From: Cytobacillus pseudoceanisediminis
GTDB taxonomy: Bacteria > Bacillota > Bacilli > Bacillales > Cytobacillaceae
DNA: 64,000 nt
NCBI RefSeq assembly: GCF_023516215.1
Contig: NZ_CP097350.1
Span: forward strand, 62,001 to 126,000
Reading direction: 5' to 3'
Shown: positions 1 through 9,851 of the stretch, in pieces
How positions within the stretch are numbered: the first letter of the stretch is position 1
How the letters are laid out: every line of letters starts with the position of its first letter
The notes under the pieces: model-generated
What the model was told of the DNA's origin: nothing
Database searches by the model: none
What the model saw: the letters and a program-made list of their open reading frames with translations, nothing else
Position numbers and translations under genes: made by a program

Positions 1-2
1 AT

Positions 3-167
3 TTTTCGATAAAAGTCTACTATATCAACGAAGGTGACCACAATGGAAAGTTTCAAGCTCTTGTGAGCCCTCTATCTATCCAAACGACTTTTCAGGATAC
101 AGTAGGAGGAGCTATTGATCGTGCACTCTTAAAGATCCACAAACAGCTTAAAGAGTATGTTCATTAA
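3..167 (+). CDS. C-terminal fragment of an unknown protein (cut by window edge)
   Basis: An open frame enters from the left edge and ends at a TAA at 165-167, giving 54 residues that end in QLKEYVH. The composition is protein-like (mixed, with a charged helical tail). I do not recognise the family. It reads in the same direction as the helicase gene 93 nt downstream and may belong to the same plasmid operon. Confidence 0.5.
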   Translation, partial: FSIKVYYINEGDHNGKFQALVSPLSIQTTFQDTVGGAIDRALLKIHKQLKEYVH

Positions 168-188
168 GAAAACTATATAGGGAGGTGT

Positions 189-225
189 ATCCCTGCCTCA
201 TTTGAGATAGGGATCGCCAGCTGGC
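189..225 (+). other. hairpin and palindrome in the helicase leader
   Basis: ATCCCT at 189-194 can pair with AGGGAT at 209-214, and the 10-bp palindrome GCCAGCTGGC follows at 216-225. Both lie in the short gap before the helicase start. No T-run follows, so this is not a normal terminator. It could be an mRNA structure or a protein-binding site; function unknown. Confidence 0.3.
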
Positions 226-260
226 ATACCTTATTCAATTTGGTGCAGGGAGTCAGCAGC

Positions 261-2817
261 ATGGAATTAAATAAAGTGATTGAGACAGATGAAAACCCAA
301 AGATGATTGAAATTTACCTGGAGCAGGCATGGCAAAGCGCTTTTTGTTACGCATTAGCGGTAGAGGAACCCAAGCATGAATGGCAAGGAGCTAAATTACT
401 CATGACCATTATTGCTGGTAATGATTCTACTTTACAGGCTATGAAAGCTGCAGTCGATACCGGGAGTGGCGGTTTGTCTTTTGGGCAAGGGAAGAAAGAT
501 TTAACTGACTATAAATTTTCCCAAGAATTCCGTATGTACTCTGATAAAGGAAAGTATTCAAAGTTCCCAATTACTATTAATCAAAACCGAAAAGCGGTCG
601 CAATTGTTCATGATGACCTGCTTGGAAACGGAGACTATATTCTTTCGTTCGATGCAGATCCCGGAGAAGGGCTAAGACAAATTTTAGGTGGCGGAAAGTA
701 TGGGCTTAATATTCTACCTGAATGGAAAGATATTATTCTAAATGAGTTCTTAAGAAGAGGGTGTATTGAGGAATTCAAGTTTTATTATGATTCCGCCCTT
801 TTTCCTGATGGATTTTCCATCTATAAACTGAATTTTAGTGAGGAAACTGGAGAGCAGGAAGCGGATGATATTATTTCTGAAATGATTTCAAGTGGGATGC
901 TGAAGTTTCCTAAAACAGGAACTGGTCAAGCAGTGGAATCCATAGAAGATTTGACACAGTATATGACAACCTTCATGGATGATATGGTCACAAAGGTAAG
1001 CAATAAAGTTACTCCAGGCCATGACCCAATGACAGACGCTATACACCCGCAAATCTCAACTTATAAGCGGGAACTTTTTCCTGTCCAATCTCATGTTACT
1101 ACCGCGATCGCTAAAGTTTTGAAAAAGCAGAAGGTAGCTTTAATACAAGGTGAAATGAGCACGGGTAAATCAACCATGATGACAGCAATTCCTGATGTAG
1201 TTGCTGCTATGTCAAATAAAAAAGGGTATTTTGCTTGTCTAATGTGTCCCCCAAGCCTAACAAAAAAATGGCCGGAGGAAATAAAAGAAATTTTACCTCA
1301 TGCTGATGTAAGAGTTATTGAACGGACAGAGCAACTCATTGAGTTTCATCGTAAATGGACCAGTCAAGGAAGGCCTAAGCCATTGAAACCAACATTCTTT
1401 GTCATTTCCTTTACAACAATGAGGGGCGATTGTGCGATGGTTCCTGCAGTTCGTTTTGATTATAAGAAAACGGTACTTCAAAGTGAGTCAAACTCCTTAC
1501 CATATCGTTTTGGATACTATTGTCCAAGCTGCGGTAATGCACACCAGGTTATTGAATCTACTGCAGTGGAAACCAATGAGGATGGAGAGGAAGAAGAGGT
1601 TCAGAATAAACGGACGATGGATGAAGATGAATTTGGAACAAGCAGGCGACTTCATAATTCAAAAAATCCAGCCAATGCTTTTTGTTCTGAATGCGGTGAA
1701 AGTTTATGGACCAAGAAGGTACCTACTAGATACCAATCAATAAAAGACTGGTTTAAGTACGAAAGGCAGATTGAACATGCTTTAAAGGAGAATCAGCCTT
1801 TGGTCCAACAAATTCAGCTCTCTCAACCTGAGATTCCTAAGAAAGTCGGGAATCCAAGGAGAATCGCTTCTATTGAATACATCCGAAGGAAAATGAGATG
1901 GTTTTTTGATATTACTATCTGTGATGAAATCCATATGCTGAAATCTGGCATGTCAGCCCAGGGAAATTCACTAGGGAGCCTTGCAGCTGCTTCAAAGAAG
2001 CTTATAGGTGGTACAGGAACCCTTTTTGGAGGCAAGGCCGAGGATATCTACTATACACTTTGGCGCTTATTCCCACACCTTATGGTTGAGAACGGATACG
2101 CTTTCAATGAAGTTCGGAAGTGGAATGAAGAGTATGGAAACATTGAAACGACTATTTACAATCAGGACGATAAAGGCGAGTACAGCAACAAGCAATCGCG
2201 AGGAGGCACCAGGAGAACAGAAAAGGTTCTTCCCGGTATATCACCATTTGTGTTCTCAAAGTTTCTTGTCCAAAACAGTGTGCTTGTCCGCTTAACAGAT
2301 GTATGGCCAGACCCTGTGGAGTTGATCAATGTTCCTACAATTCTTGTAGATTTAGACGAGGATTTAAAGAAGCATTATAACAACATGGTATCTACATTTG
2401 AATCAGCTATCGATGGACGAGATGACGGGCATAAGCTTTATCTTCCATTGACTCAAACAGGCATCGCATATCCAGATAACCCTTTCACCTATCCCCCATT
2501 CTCTATCAAAACAGAAGATGGGGACCGAGATTTAATTTGGAGCCCAGATGAATTTCCTAAAGAGCGAATACTTAACAAGGAAAAGAAGCTCCAGGAAATC
2601 ATTAAGGGTGAGATAGAGGAAGGCAGGAAAAGTATTGTCTATGTTCGAGATACAGGTTCCAGTGTAGAAGGCAGAGATGTAAGGCCGCGTTTACAACACA
2701 TTCTTGAGCAGGTTGGAGCAAAGGTTTGTATCTTAGACACTTCTACCACGGCCACAAATAAGCGTAGTGAATGGCTAAAAAAGAAGATAGAAAAAGAGGG
2801 ATACGATGTTTGTATTG
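261..2817 (+). CDS. SF2/SNF2-like helicase, exon 1 (gene interrupted by a group II intron)
   Basis: This is the N-terminal part (852 codons plus 1 nt) of a large ATP-dependent helicase or translocase. The Walker A motif GEMSTGKST lies near residue 297, the DEIH Walker B/motif II near 555, and a motif-III-like GGTGTLFGG near 583. Between them two CxxC pairs (CPSC near 421, CSEC near 475) form an inserted zinc ribbon. Motifs V and VI are missing here and lie in exon 2 at 5451-6229. Joining 2817 to 5451 keeps the frame and gives about 1,111 residues. I chose ATG 261, preceded by AGGGA; an in-frame TTG at 240 is an alternative. Large helicases of this type are common on Bacillus plasmids, but the exact role is unknown. 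Confidence 0.8.
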
Positions 2818-5450
2818 GCGCGACTTGTTAAGCGTATAAGCCAAGTATGGTGAAATCGCTGTGCTTACTTAAATGTAGGTTCAACTTCTGATTCGATGGT
2901 TGAAATGAGGAATACATGTCATTCCGAAGCGACCACACTGATACTCCTACATGCGCTATTTAGTGTCAGAAAATTAGTGTATGGGGCTAGGTAAAGTCGG
3001 CTGAAGGATTGTCGTCAAATAACACTAACGTGTTAATCGAAAATCTTCCAGAGGTGGAAGACACAATCTGATAGGCCGGGTGTCTATAAAATATCTACGG
3101 TGAGAATGACCTAATCAGGTCTGACGAAGTTTCCGAATGGAAGGGTCTATAAAACGACTGTATCTAACCGGTACAGGCTGGCATTACGCTAGGTGAATTA
3201 TCGGAGAGTAAAAACCGATGCTATGAAATCCGTACATCAGACCATGTTGATGTAAATTCACAGGCTCAAAGGAACCACCTAAGGATATATGTGAAAGATA
3301 GAATCAGAGGAGCAAGGAAAGCAAAGGACGTCGCTTAGGACTGACATCCTGACGGTTGCTATAAGGCATTTTGCCGAAATGCATTCACCTTTGTGAGAGT
3401 AGGGGCACGACTGATGAAGTTTTTGTAATGAAAACGGAGGAACAGCCCCAAGTCTATCCATAGCTAAAACCGATATTCTAAATAGTTTATTGCGAGGGTC
3501 GAGTAAGAATATGGGAAATCATTCCACGAAAGGAGTGATCCATTTTGCAAACACAGTTACGATACTGGGATTATTACGGATTAATAAATACCTTTGAGGA
3601 ATTGTATGAAAAAAGCAAGCAGGGTAATATCAGCTTCACGAATCTCTATGAATTAATAAAATCTAGAGAAAATATCCTTCTTGCATATCGAACCATTAAG
3701 TCTAACAAGGGTTCCAAAACGGCTGGTGTAGACGGAAGGACAATAGATGACTACAAAAAATTCACTGATGATGATTTAGTATCATTTATTCAAAAACGTC
3801 TATCAAACTATCAGCCAATGAAGGTGAAAAGGGTTTTAATTCCTAAACCAAACGGTGATAAAAGACCTTTAGGTATCCCAAGCATGAGTGACAGGATTAT
3901 CCAACAAGCTTTCAAACAGGTTCTCGAACCGATTTGTGAAGCTAAATTCTATAACCACTCATATGGTTTCAGACCGCTACGAACTACGCACCATGCTATT
4001 GCAAGGGTTAATTACCTGATTAACATTAATAAGCTACATTTTGTTGTTGATGTTGACATAAAAGGGTTCTTTGACAACGTTAACCATACGCTTCTTATCA
4101 AGCAACTATGGAATTTAGGAATACGGGACAGAATCGTGTTACGTCTTATCAGTAAGATGCTCAAGGCAGAAATTGATGGAGAAGGCATTCCAACAAAAGG
4201 TACACCGCAAGGAGGGATTCTTTCCCCTTTGCTATCTAATGTTGTGTTAAATGACCTCGATAATTGGATAGCATCTCAATGGGAAAACTTCCAATCAAAC
4301 CATCAATACAGCTCAACTCATAAATTCAGGGCATTAAAAAAGACCAACTTGAAAGAAGGCTACATTGTCCGCTATGCTGATGATTTCAAAATCCTCTGCA
4401 AAGATTGGAAAACAGCCGAAAGATGGTTTCATGCTGTGAGACTGTACCTAAAAGACCGACTAAAACTCGAAATCTCACCCGAAAAATCCAAAATTGTTAA
4501 CTTAAGAAAGAAAAAGTCAGAGTTTCTAGGTTTCTCTATAAGTGCCGAGTTGAAGAATAAGAAACGTGTGGCTTACACCAGGTTAACCAAGAAAAAGAAG
4601 CAACTATACAAAGAAGAAGGAATTAAACGAATCAAAGCGATTCAAAAAAATTCCACGGCGCAAAACGCTCTTCTGTATAACAGCTGGGTCTTGGGTATCC
4701 ACAACTACAATAAGTACGCAACACACGTTAATAGCGAATTCAACGAAATCGCCTTCCAACTTAGCAGGACATTAAAGGACCGTTTGACCAAATGTAGCAT
4801 TTACGAAAAACCAATCAATCCACCTCTCTCATACAAAAGGTTTTATAAGGGCACTTCTAAAACCTTTAAGGTTTGTGATGTTTACCTCTATCCAATCCAC
4901 GCTGTTAGCCATACGTCAGTGATGAATTATTCACAATGGCTGACCCCGTTTACGAAGGATGGAAGGGAACATATCTACACAAATCTAGATGGGGATGTCT
5001 TACATGAATTAGGGAGACTTATGAAATCCAATATCCCTAATAGGAGTATTGAGTACCTGGATAATCGATTAAGCAGATACAGCATGAAGAAAGGCAAGTG
5101 TGAAATAACCGGTCATTTTCTTACGGCTGATTTAGTTCATTGCCATCATTTCACACCCGCTTACATGGGTGGAAATGACGACTTCAATAATCTGCGAATT
5201 ATCAATAAGCTGGTACACAGGTTAATCCACTCAACTACAGAACAAACGGTTAGAGAATATCTAGAACTTCTAAAACTCAAAGGGACAGAAATCAAGAAAG
5301 TAAACGCATATCGTAAAGTGTGTAACTTAGAACCTATCGGTTATTAAAAGCTACTAAGATAGATGGAACGCCGTATGAGTTGAAAGGCTCACGTACGGTG
5401 TGGAGCGGGGGAAAAGGTGGAGATAACTTCAAAACCTTACCTATCGCTAT
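2818..5450 (+). mobile_element. group II intron with ORF, inserted in the helicase gene
   Basis: The element is about 2,633 nt and lies in the same orientation as its host gene. The 3' part holds a domain-V-like hairpin at about 5362-5400 (GCCGTATGAG, GAAA-type loop, CTCACGTACGG). A domain-VI-like stem follows at about 5411-5445 and the 3' end is CTAT. The 5' boundary is inferred from frame restoration and starts GCGCG rather than the usual GTGYG. A long structured non-coding part at 2832-3544 (domains I-IV) precedes the reverse transcriptase. Splicing would join ...GTATTG to TGTCACAG and restore helicase motif V. Boundaries may be off by a few bases. Confidence 0.8.
3545..5347 (+). CDS. ltrA: group II intron reverse transcriptase/maturase with HNH endonuclease
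   Basis: This 600-residue multifunctional protein supports splicing and retrohoming of its own intron. It has the seven RT blocks, with the active-site YADD near residue 277 and the LSPLLSN block upstream. A maturase/X region follows, then a C-terminal HNH nuclease near residues 515-560 (CHH, GGNDDFNNL, HRLIH). Length and order match full-length LtrA-type proteins. Translation starts at TTG 3545 behind AAAGGAG at 3530-3536. No frameshift is seen, so the intron could be mobile. The CxxC pair often found before the HNH is reduced to one Cys (KCEITG), as in several bacterial classes. Confidence 0.93.
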   Translation: MQTQLRYWDYYGLINTFEELYEKSKQGNISFTNLYELIKSRENILLAYRTIKSNKGSKTAGVDGRTIDDYKKFTDDDLVSFIQKRLSNYQPMKVKRVLIPKPNGDKRPLGIPSMSDRIIQQAFKQVLEPICEAKFYNHSYGFRPLRTTHHAIARVNYLININKLHFVVDVDIKGFFDNVNHTLLIKQLWNLGIRDRIVLRLISKMLKAEIDGEGIPTKGTPQGGILSPLLSNVVLNDLDNWIASQWENFQSNHQYSSTHKFRALKKTNLKEGYIVRYADDFKILCKDWKTAERWFHAVRLYLKDRLKLEISPEKSKIVNLRKKKSEFLGFSISAELKNKKRVAYTRLTKKKKQLYKEEGIKRIKAIQKNSTAQNALLYNSWVLGIHNYNKYATHVNSEFNEIAFQLSRTLKDRLTKCSIYEKPINPPLSYKRFYKGTSKTFKVCDVYLYPIHAVSHTSVMNYSQWLTPFTKDGREHIYTNLDGDVLHELGRLMKSNIPNRSIEYLDNRLSRYSMKKGKCEITGHFLTADLVHCHHFTPAYMGGNDDFNNLRIINKLVHRLIHSTTEQTVREYLELLKLKGTEIKKVNAYRKVCNLEPIGY

Positions 5451-6229
5451 TGTCACAGGAGCTTGTACAGGTAGGTCTTGACCTATTATGTACACCTACC
5501 CTCATTTTCTACCAATTTAGTTGGAGCTTATTCACGATTAATCAAGCTGCTAGAAGAGCATGGCGGATCGGACAAACGGAAGAGTGTCGTCTTTATTACT
5601 TAGCCTATAAAGAAACTTTCCAAGAACAAATGGCTACCTTGATAGCTCAGAAGAATAAAGCTGCCGGTGCCATAAACGGAGAAGTAAGTTCAGATGGGCT
5701 TAATGCAATGTTGGGAGATGAAGGAGACCTGCAGTCCATGCTGATTGAGTCCATTAAAAAAGGAAAAGTGCTTAAGGGATCTACCGAGGAATGGACGGCA
5801 GAAGCTTCTGATCGTGCAAGAAAAATCTTAGCAAGTATCGGAAAGAAAAAGAAAATGGGCAACTCACCAAAAGAACAATTTATTGCCTGGGTTAATCAGC
5901 AAGTTTCCGCGGATTCCTCTAAAAACGTCCTTATCCGGAAAGCGGCAACCATTACAAGCCATATTGCAGATGGAAAGGTCAATGGGTTTATGTTTACCAA
6001 TCAAATCCTGGAAGTAGATTTAGTAAAAGCTTTTGGATTCGATTGTATTCAAGATGGGGAAATCGTGGCTTACTTAACGGAATATGAAAGAGCAAAATTT
6101 GCAGAAACAGCTGAGCAAATATCGATATTCGAAGTTGAAGTTGATACGACTACAAAAACAAAGAAGAAGCGAACAGCAGCGGTAAGCGGGCAACTCGCGT
6201 TAGAACTTTTTAGGAGGAGACAGTTATGA
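5451..6229 (+). CDS. SF2/SNF2-like helicase, exon 2
   Basis: This is the C-terminal part of the helicase split by the intron. It opens with the motif V region (SQELVQVGLDLLCTPTLIF), then motif VI (QAARRAWRIGQTEE, near residue 884 of the spliced protein), the arginine-finger motif of SNF2/SF2 enzymes. A basic, Lys-rich tail ends in RRRQL. If the intron did not splice, the host protein would lack motifs V and VI and should be inactive. The stop TGA overlaps the next gene's ATG (ATGA at 6226-6229), so the two are translationally coupled. Confidence 0.8.
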
Positions 6230-6990
6230 CAATTTTAATAACTTGGGATTGGGCTGTTTATTTTTATTGGTTTCTTGAAAGTTATTTTTATGTACGGGTA
6301 GAGGAAATTAAAGTTTTACATTACCCCGAGGATGATGACTATTCATATTCTGGCGAGGATTGTACAAACTTTGCAGAAGTTATTCCTATAAGTGCTGCGA
6401 AGCATAGAGTGAATGCGGAAGAGGAACCATTAATTTTAAAATCAGCACTAAATGAGGAATCAGAAGAATTATTTATGCAGATTGAAAAAGAGATAACAGC
6501 TGCTGAAGAAGGTGATATTTATCACCACAGTTATAAAACTGGTGAATTACTATTAGATGGTCTCCGCCAAGAATCGGATCAAGAAGAAATTTTCGTTTCT
6601 GAATGGATAGAGGATGATGACCAGGATGAAGATTGTATTCATATGAATGACTTAATGATTGAACAGACAACACCCTCTCAAAATGGTTTTGAATCATTTG
6701 CCTCTGCAAAAATTATGGACTGCTTAGAAGGTGCTCAACAATGGGTAGTTTCTGTAGTTGGTATAGAAGAAAACTATATCCATATTTCAGATGGAAAAAG
6801 GCTATGGGTAAATGTGGGGGAAAAAGCAAAAAAAATAGGCAATGGGGATATTCTCATTCTAGATGTAGTAAGGGCTGGTAAGGAAATCAGTGTACAAAAC
6901 CTAGTAAGAGTTGAAGCATCTGTGTCAGAGGAATACATGATTCCAGATGAAGAGCATCTTATTCAAGACGATAGAGTACTAGCAATGTAA
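6226..6990 (+). CDS. acidic protein of unknown function, coupled to the helicase
   Basis: This 254-residue protein starts in an ATGA overlap with the helicase stop, so the two are very likely made together. The N-terminus is aromatic and hydrophobic (WDWAVYFYWF), the middle is strongly acidic (runs of D and E, residues 30-150), and the last 90 residues look like a small beta-barrel or OB-like fold (WVVSVVGIEENYIHIS, KRLWVNVGEK). I do not recognise the family. Coupling suggests a partner or regulator of the helicase; this is inference only. Confidence 0.65.
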   Translation: MTILITWDWAVYFYWFLESYFYVRVEEIKVLHYPEDDDYSYSGEDCTNFAEVIPISAAKHRVNAEEEPLILKSALNEESEELFMQIEKEITAAEEGDIYHHSYKTGELLLDGLRQESDQEEIFVSEWIEDDDQDEDCIHMNDLMIEQTTPSQNGFESFASAKIMDCLEGAQQWVVSVVGIEENYIHISDGKRLWVNVGEKAKKIGNGDILILDVVRAGKEISVQNLVRVEASVSEEYMIPDEEHLIQDDRVLAM

Positions 6991-7001
6991 AGAATTTCAA
7001 A

Positions 7002-7077
7002 AGAGCGACTTTAGTCGCCTTTTGGTCCAAGCCCGGGTGCAAAACCTTGGTTTGGACCAAAAGAATAATTCTTTTGG
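7002..7077 (+). terminator. terminator plus two overlapping alternative hairpins
   Basis: A small stem GCGAC-TTTA-GTCGC ending in CTTTT at about 7004-7023 can end the helicase operon. It is followed by a second inverted repeat (TTTGGTCCAA 7021-7030 with TTGGACCAAA 7052-7061). A third hairpin (CCAAAAGAA 7057-7065 with TTCTTTTGG 7069-7077) shares bases with it, so only one of the two can form at a time. The rest of the gap to 7308 is AT-rich and holds no further gene. Confidence 0.6.
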
Positions 7078-7308
7078 TAATAAAGACCCTCATATTTTAC
7101 ATTTTTAGATAAGATAATCAGATTTTCGACACTTTTCGACAGAGGGGATGAGTCTATTGTAATATAATAATGGCAGTTTTAGTTTTACTTGGAAATGTTT
7201 TCATTAACAGCTTTTTTTATCCAAAATATAGAGATTGAGAATATATGGAGATTTATAAAGGATTTTAAATTAAGGCTTAGCTACAATAAATGAGAGGAGA
7301 TTTATCCT

Positions 7309-7998
7309 ATGATAATTCAAAGGTTAGGCGAAAAGCAAATTTTAGAAATAAAGCAAGAAATTAAGAAAAAACAAATTGGACTAAATAAACTGCATATCAA
7401 TTTCAGGTTTGTCAAAGGGGAGTTATACATCAATGCGATGGGGGTAGAAGGAATACCTCAAACAGAAGAATATTATGAATCAATTGAAGATAACCTAACC
7501 TATGTAGATTTGGCCTGGTTGACCCCACTAAGTAACCATTTAAATGTAAACCTGGATGCTTCTATAGCAGTTAACCCAGATGGATCCTTTGAACATAATA
7601 GTATTGATTTAGAATTACATACAGCTCTTCCAAGTGAAGTTCAAGATAATCATAGAATACTAAGTTATGTTACGCCACTGTTTAAGAAACTAATTCCATT
7701 TAGAGCGTTTCTTACCCAGATTGAATTTGGATGGCATAATTACCGATTAAGCAATATTCGATTTAAGTTGAACTTGGATGGTAAAAAGGTTAATACCATT
7801 TTAAGCAATGAGCAAACTGTTAACACACAGGTTCTTGGTCAATGGCTATCTTCTCTTTCTCAAGTGCTGGATTACAATCAAGGAAGGTACAAGCACTTAG
7901 TGGACCTTCCAATCATTAATGGCCGAATTAGTACAGCAACTTTTGAAACGGGCCTTTGCTTCCGCTTTGATGCAAAAGGGAAAAGAAGATGGTCTTAA
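7309..7998 (+). CDS. hypothetical plasmid protein
   Basis: This is a 229-residue soluble protein with no signal peptide or membrane segment. It starts at ATG 7309 behind GAGAGGAG. The N-terminal helix is Lys/Glu-rich and the rest looks mainly beta. I see no known motif. Its end overlaps the start of the next gene, a membrane protein, by 10 nt. The pair is probably one unit, perhaps part of a conjugation or envelope function, but that is only from position. Confidence 0.7.
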   Translation: MIIQRLGEKQILEIKQEIKKKQIGLNKLHINFRFVKGELYINAMGVEGIPQTEEYYESIEDNLTYVDLAWLTPLSNHLNVNLDASIAVNPDGSFEHNSIDLELHTALPSEVQDNHRILSYVTPLFKKLIPFRAFLTQIEFGWHNYRLSNIRFKLNLDGKKVNTILSNEQTVNTQVLGQWLSSLSQVLDYNQGRYKHLVDLPIINGRISTATFETGLCFRFDAKGKRRWS

Positions 7999-8546
7999 AA
8001 TTTCGTTACCTATTACTACTCTTAGCTTTAGTGATTTTGATACCCTCTGCTGCAAGCGCAAGTCCGTTGCAGCAGGGTAACGGTATCACATTAAATGAAC
8101 AGCTCAATGTTTGGTCTACAAATCTAAATAATACTGCACCAAAAATATCCTTTTTGTTCTCTGCCATATTTACAATAATGTTTCTATTTGGAGTGGTTAG
8201 GCTAGGTTACTCAATTGTTACTAAGACTGGCCAGGTGATGAAAGGATCCACCGGACTTTTAATCTGGGTTCCAATCACTTTCTTTTTCATCAGAATTTTA
8301 ATACTATTATTATTTACAACAAATAGTGAAAATGTTACACTACTCGCAAGTGATTTTATTCAGTTAATCTCTGCTGCCAGTCACTCTACTGTTGATTGGA
8401 TGATATCAATTGGATTAGTATTTTATCTATTTTATCACTTGATAAAACATCCTGAATTCGGCAGGTGGAGCAAAAGAATGTGGGTCTTTGCTGGCGGATT
8501 AACCTTATTGACGTTTATTTCTCCAATTGTATTAGGTGCTGTATAA
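7989..8546 (+). CDS. small secreted/multispan membrane protein, possibly conjugation-related
   Basis: This 185-residue protein has an N-terminal signal sequence (LLLLLALVILIPSAASAS) with a likely cleavage site near residue 24, then about four hydrophobic helices (residues 50-70, 85-105, 130-150, 160-180). The layout (signal peptide, short extracellular stretch, paired helices) resembles small membrane subunits of Gram-positive conjugation systems, but no diagnostic motif is visible. It overlaps the gene before by 10 nt. Confidence 0.65.
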   Translation: MVLKFRYLLLLLALVILIPSAASASPLQQGNGITLNEQLNVWSTNLNNTAPKISFLFSAIFTIMFLFGVVRLGYSIVTKTGQVMKGSTGLLIWVPITFFFIRILILLLFTTNSENVTLLASDFIQLISAASHSTVDWMISIGLVFYLFYHLIKHPEFGRWSKRMWVFAGGLTLLTFISPIVLGAV

Positions 8547-8573
8547 CAAGCTATTAGGAAAAGGGTGAATGCC

Positions 8574-9208
8574 ATGTTAAAACTTGTAATAGATAATAGT
8601 AAAAAGCAAGTAAATCCTGCAGAGGTAACATGCCGGACATCGTGTGACCTATTTGATGAACTTACAGAAACTTGTTCGATCAGTCAAAACGTAAATGTCG
8701 ATAGTTCTTACGAGGCAGCCAGGTGCGGCTTTTTCTTATCTAGAGATATAATGGCCTCTCCCCGCTAAACAATAATCATATTGGCTTTAAATTCTCACTA
8801 ATAGAAGAAGAAGCTGATTATTTATTGGACGATCCGAATGTGTTTCATGAATTAATCGGAAAGCCGGTACAAAAGGAAAAGTACACATATCCAAATGAGC
8901 CTGACTTTCCAGCTCAAAGAGAAGACGCCAGATGGTATGTATCTTCTTGTGGTACTTACGGTTGCTGGATAGTCAATTTGTGCAAAAAACCATTGCTACA
9001 TCCAAAAAGCCTTGAAAATGCAGTAAAAGGCTGGACTTCCAAAGTATATAAGTCCCCAATTCCACTGCACGATCACAAATCTTCTCTCACTTTGGCCTCC
9101 AAAGTCGCGTGGATAATAGACGCAGAAGGATACGGGCAGTATGGATTACTAATTAACGGCCAAATTTCTTCAATTTCCTCTCCTAAACCGGTAAATTGGA
9201 CGAAGTGA
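8574..9208 (+). pseudogene. frameshifted Cys-rich hypothetical protein
   Basis: Two frames join into one plausible protein. The first (from ATG 8574, or GTG 8565; RBS AGGAAAAGGG) gives a Cys-rich start (CRTSCDLF, ETCSIS, ARCGFFLSRD), possibly a metal-binding module. It stops at 8768. The second frame is open from 8744 and continues to 9208 with a folded-looking domain (WYVSSCGTYGCWIVN). The switch must lie near 8741-8768. The second part has no good start of its own, which supports a single gene with a one-base indel. Family unknown. Confidence 0.5.
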
Positions 9209-9210
9209 TA

Positions 9211-9240
9211 TTGATAATTATGCAAAAGTATTGATATAAT
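9211..9240 (+). promoter_or_regulatory. sigma-A-like promoter
   Basis: TTGATA at 9211-9216 and TATAAT at 9235-9240 are separated by 18 bp. The expected start of transcription lies just before the leader hairpin at 9269, so the hairpin would be transcribed first. Confidence 0.6.
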
Positions 9241-9268
9241 TAAATCAAACAAAATATATAAAGGGACC

Positions 9269-9323
9269 ACCCTGTTGTAAATGCATACATCTACTTGTAT
9301 GCACTTTTACAGCAGGGTTTTTT
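9269..9323 (+). terminator. leader terminator-like hairpin
   Basis: ACCCTG at 9269-9274 pairs with CAGGGT at 9313-9318. The inner TGCATAC/GTATGCA arms and a TTTTTT tail make a Rho-independent terminator shape. It sits between a promoter and the GTG start of the next gene (9341), so it could attenuate that gene. Confidence 0.65.
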
Positions 9324-9340
9324 ATGTAGGAGGGGAGATA

Positions 9341-9757
9341 GTGAACAGAGATACCATTATGGTGATACATGAAAAGTCACCGTTTCAGGATGGGTTGGTT
9401 AAGCTAATTGATCTGAAATTTGGACATTTGTTCAAAGTTATTAAAACGGAGACTAGTAAATTACAACTTTATGAAAATGGTTGTGTTCCTAAACTAATTA
9501 TTCTCGAGAAAGTAATTAATCCAAAGACAGTTGAGTTTCTTATCAAAATGAGGAATATGGGTTCCAAATTAATTTTAGTTACCTTAGATGCTTCAGAAAT
9601 AACTGAATTAGAGTTAAACCTTTTTAACGCGTTTCTTGTTAAGAATATGCGTACTTCAGAAATGCTGAAAGTCATGGAAGATTTACTGGATTATAAAGAA
9701 AGCTATGTGCATCCAGACTTTGGTGATATATTTTTGAAGAAGTTAATAAACGCCTAA
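9341..9757 (+). CDS. stand-alone degenerate response-regulator receiver-like protein
   Basis: This 138-residue protein starts at GTG 9341 behind AGGAGGGG. Its overall pattern follows a DegU/NarL-type receiver domain: a first beta strand and PFQDGLVKLI helix, KLIILEK where the phospho-accepting strand should be, ILVTLDASE, FLVKNM for the conserved Lys strand, and a final YVHPDFGDIFLKKL like the linker helix of DegU-type proteins. The acidic pair and phospho-Asp are absent, and there is no HTH. It may be a phosphorylation-independent interaction module. The family link is by pattern only. Confidence 0.55.
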   Translation: MNRDTIMVIHEKSPFQDGLVKLIDLKFGHLFKVIKTETSKLQLYENGCVPKLIILEKVINPKTVEFLIKMRNMGSKLILVTLDASEITELELNLFNAFLVKNMRTSEMLKVMEDLLDYKESYVHPDFGDIFLKKLINA

Positions 9758-9851
9758 TTAAATTGGAAAAATATATGAGAAAACACTTGTTTTTAGTGTA
9801 ATATATGTTATATTTATTTGTAATTCAAACACTAGAGATGAGGGGTTTTTT

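Noticed and set aside
3279..3461. Small ORFs inside the intron's 5' part, both strands
   Set aside because: They lie in the structured domains I-IV, have no RBS and look like by-products of RNA sequence.
9281..9340. ATG 9281 as start of the receiver-like gene
   Set aside because: It lies inside the leader hairpin and has no RBS; GTG 9341 follows AGGAGGGG.
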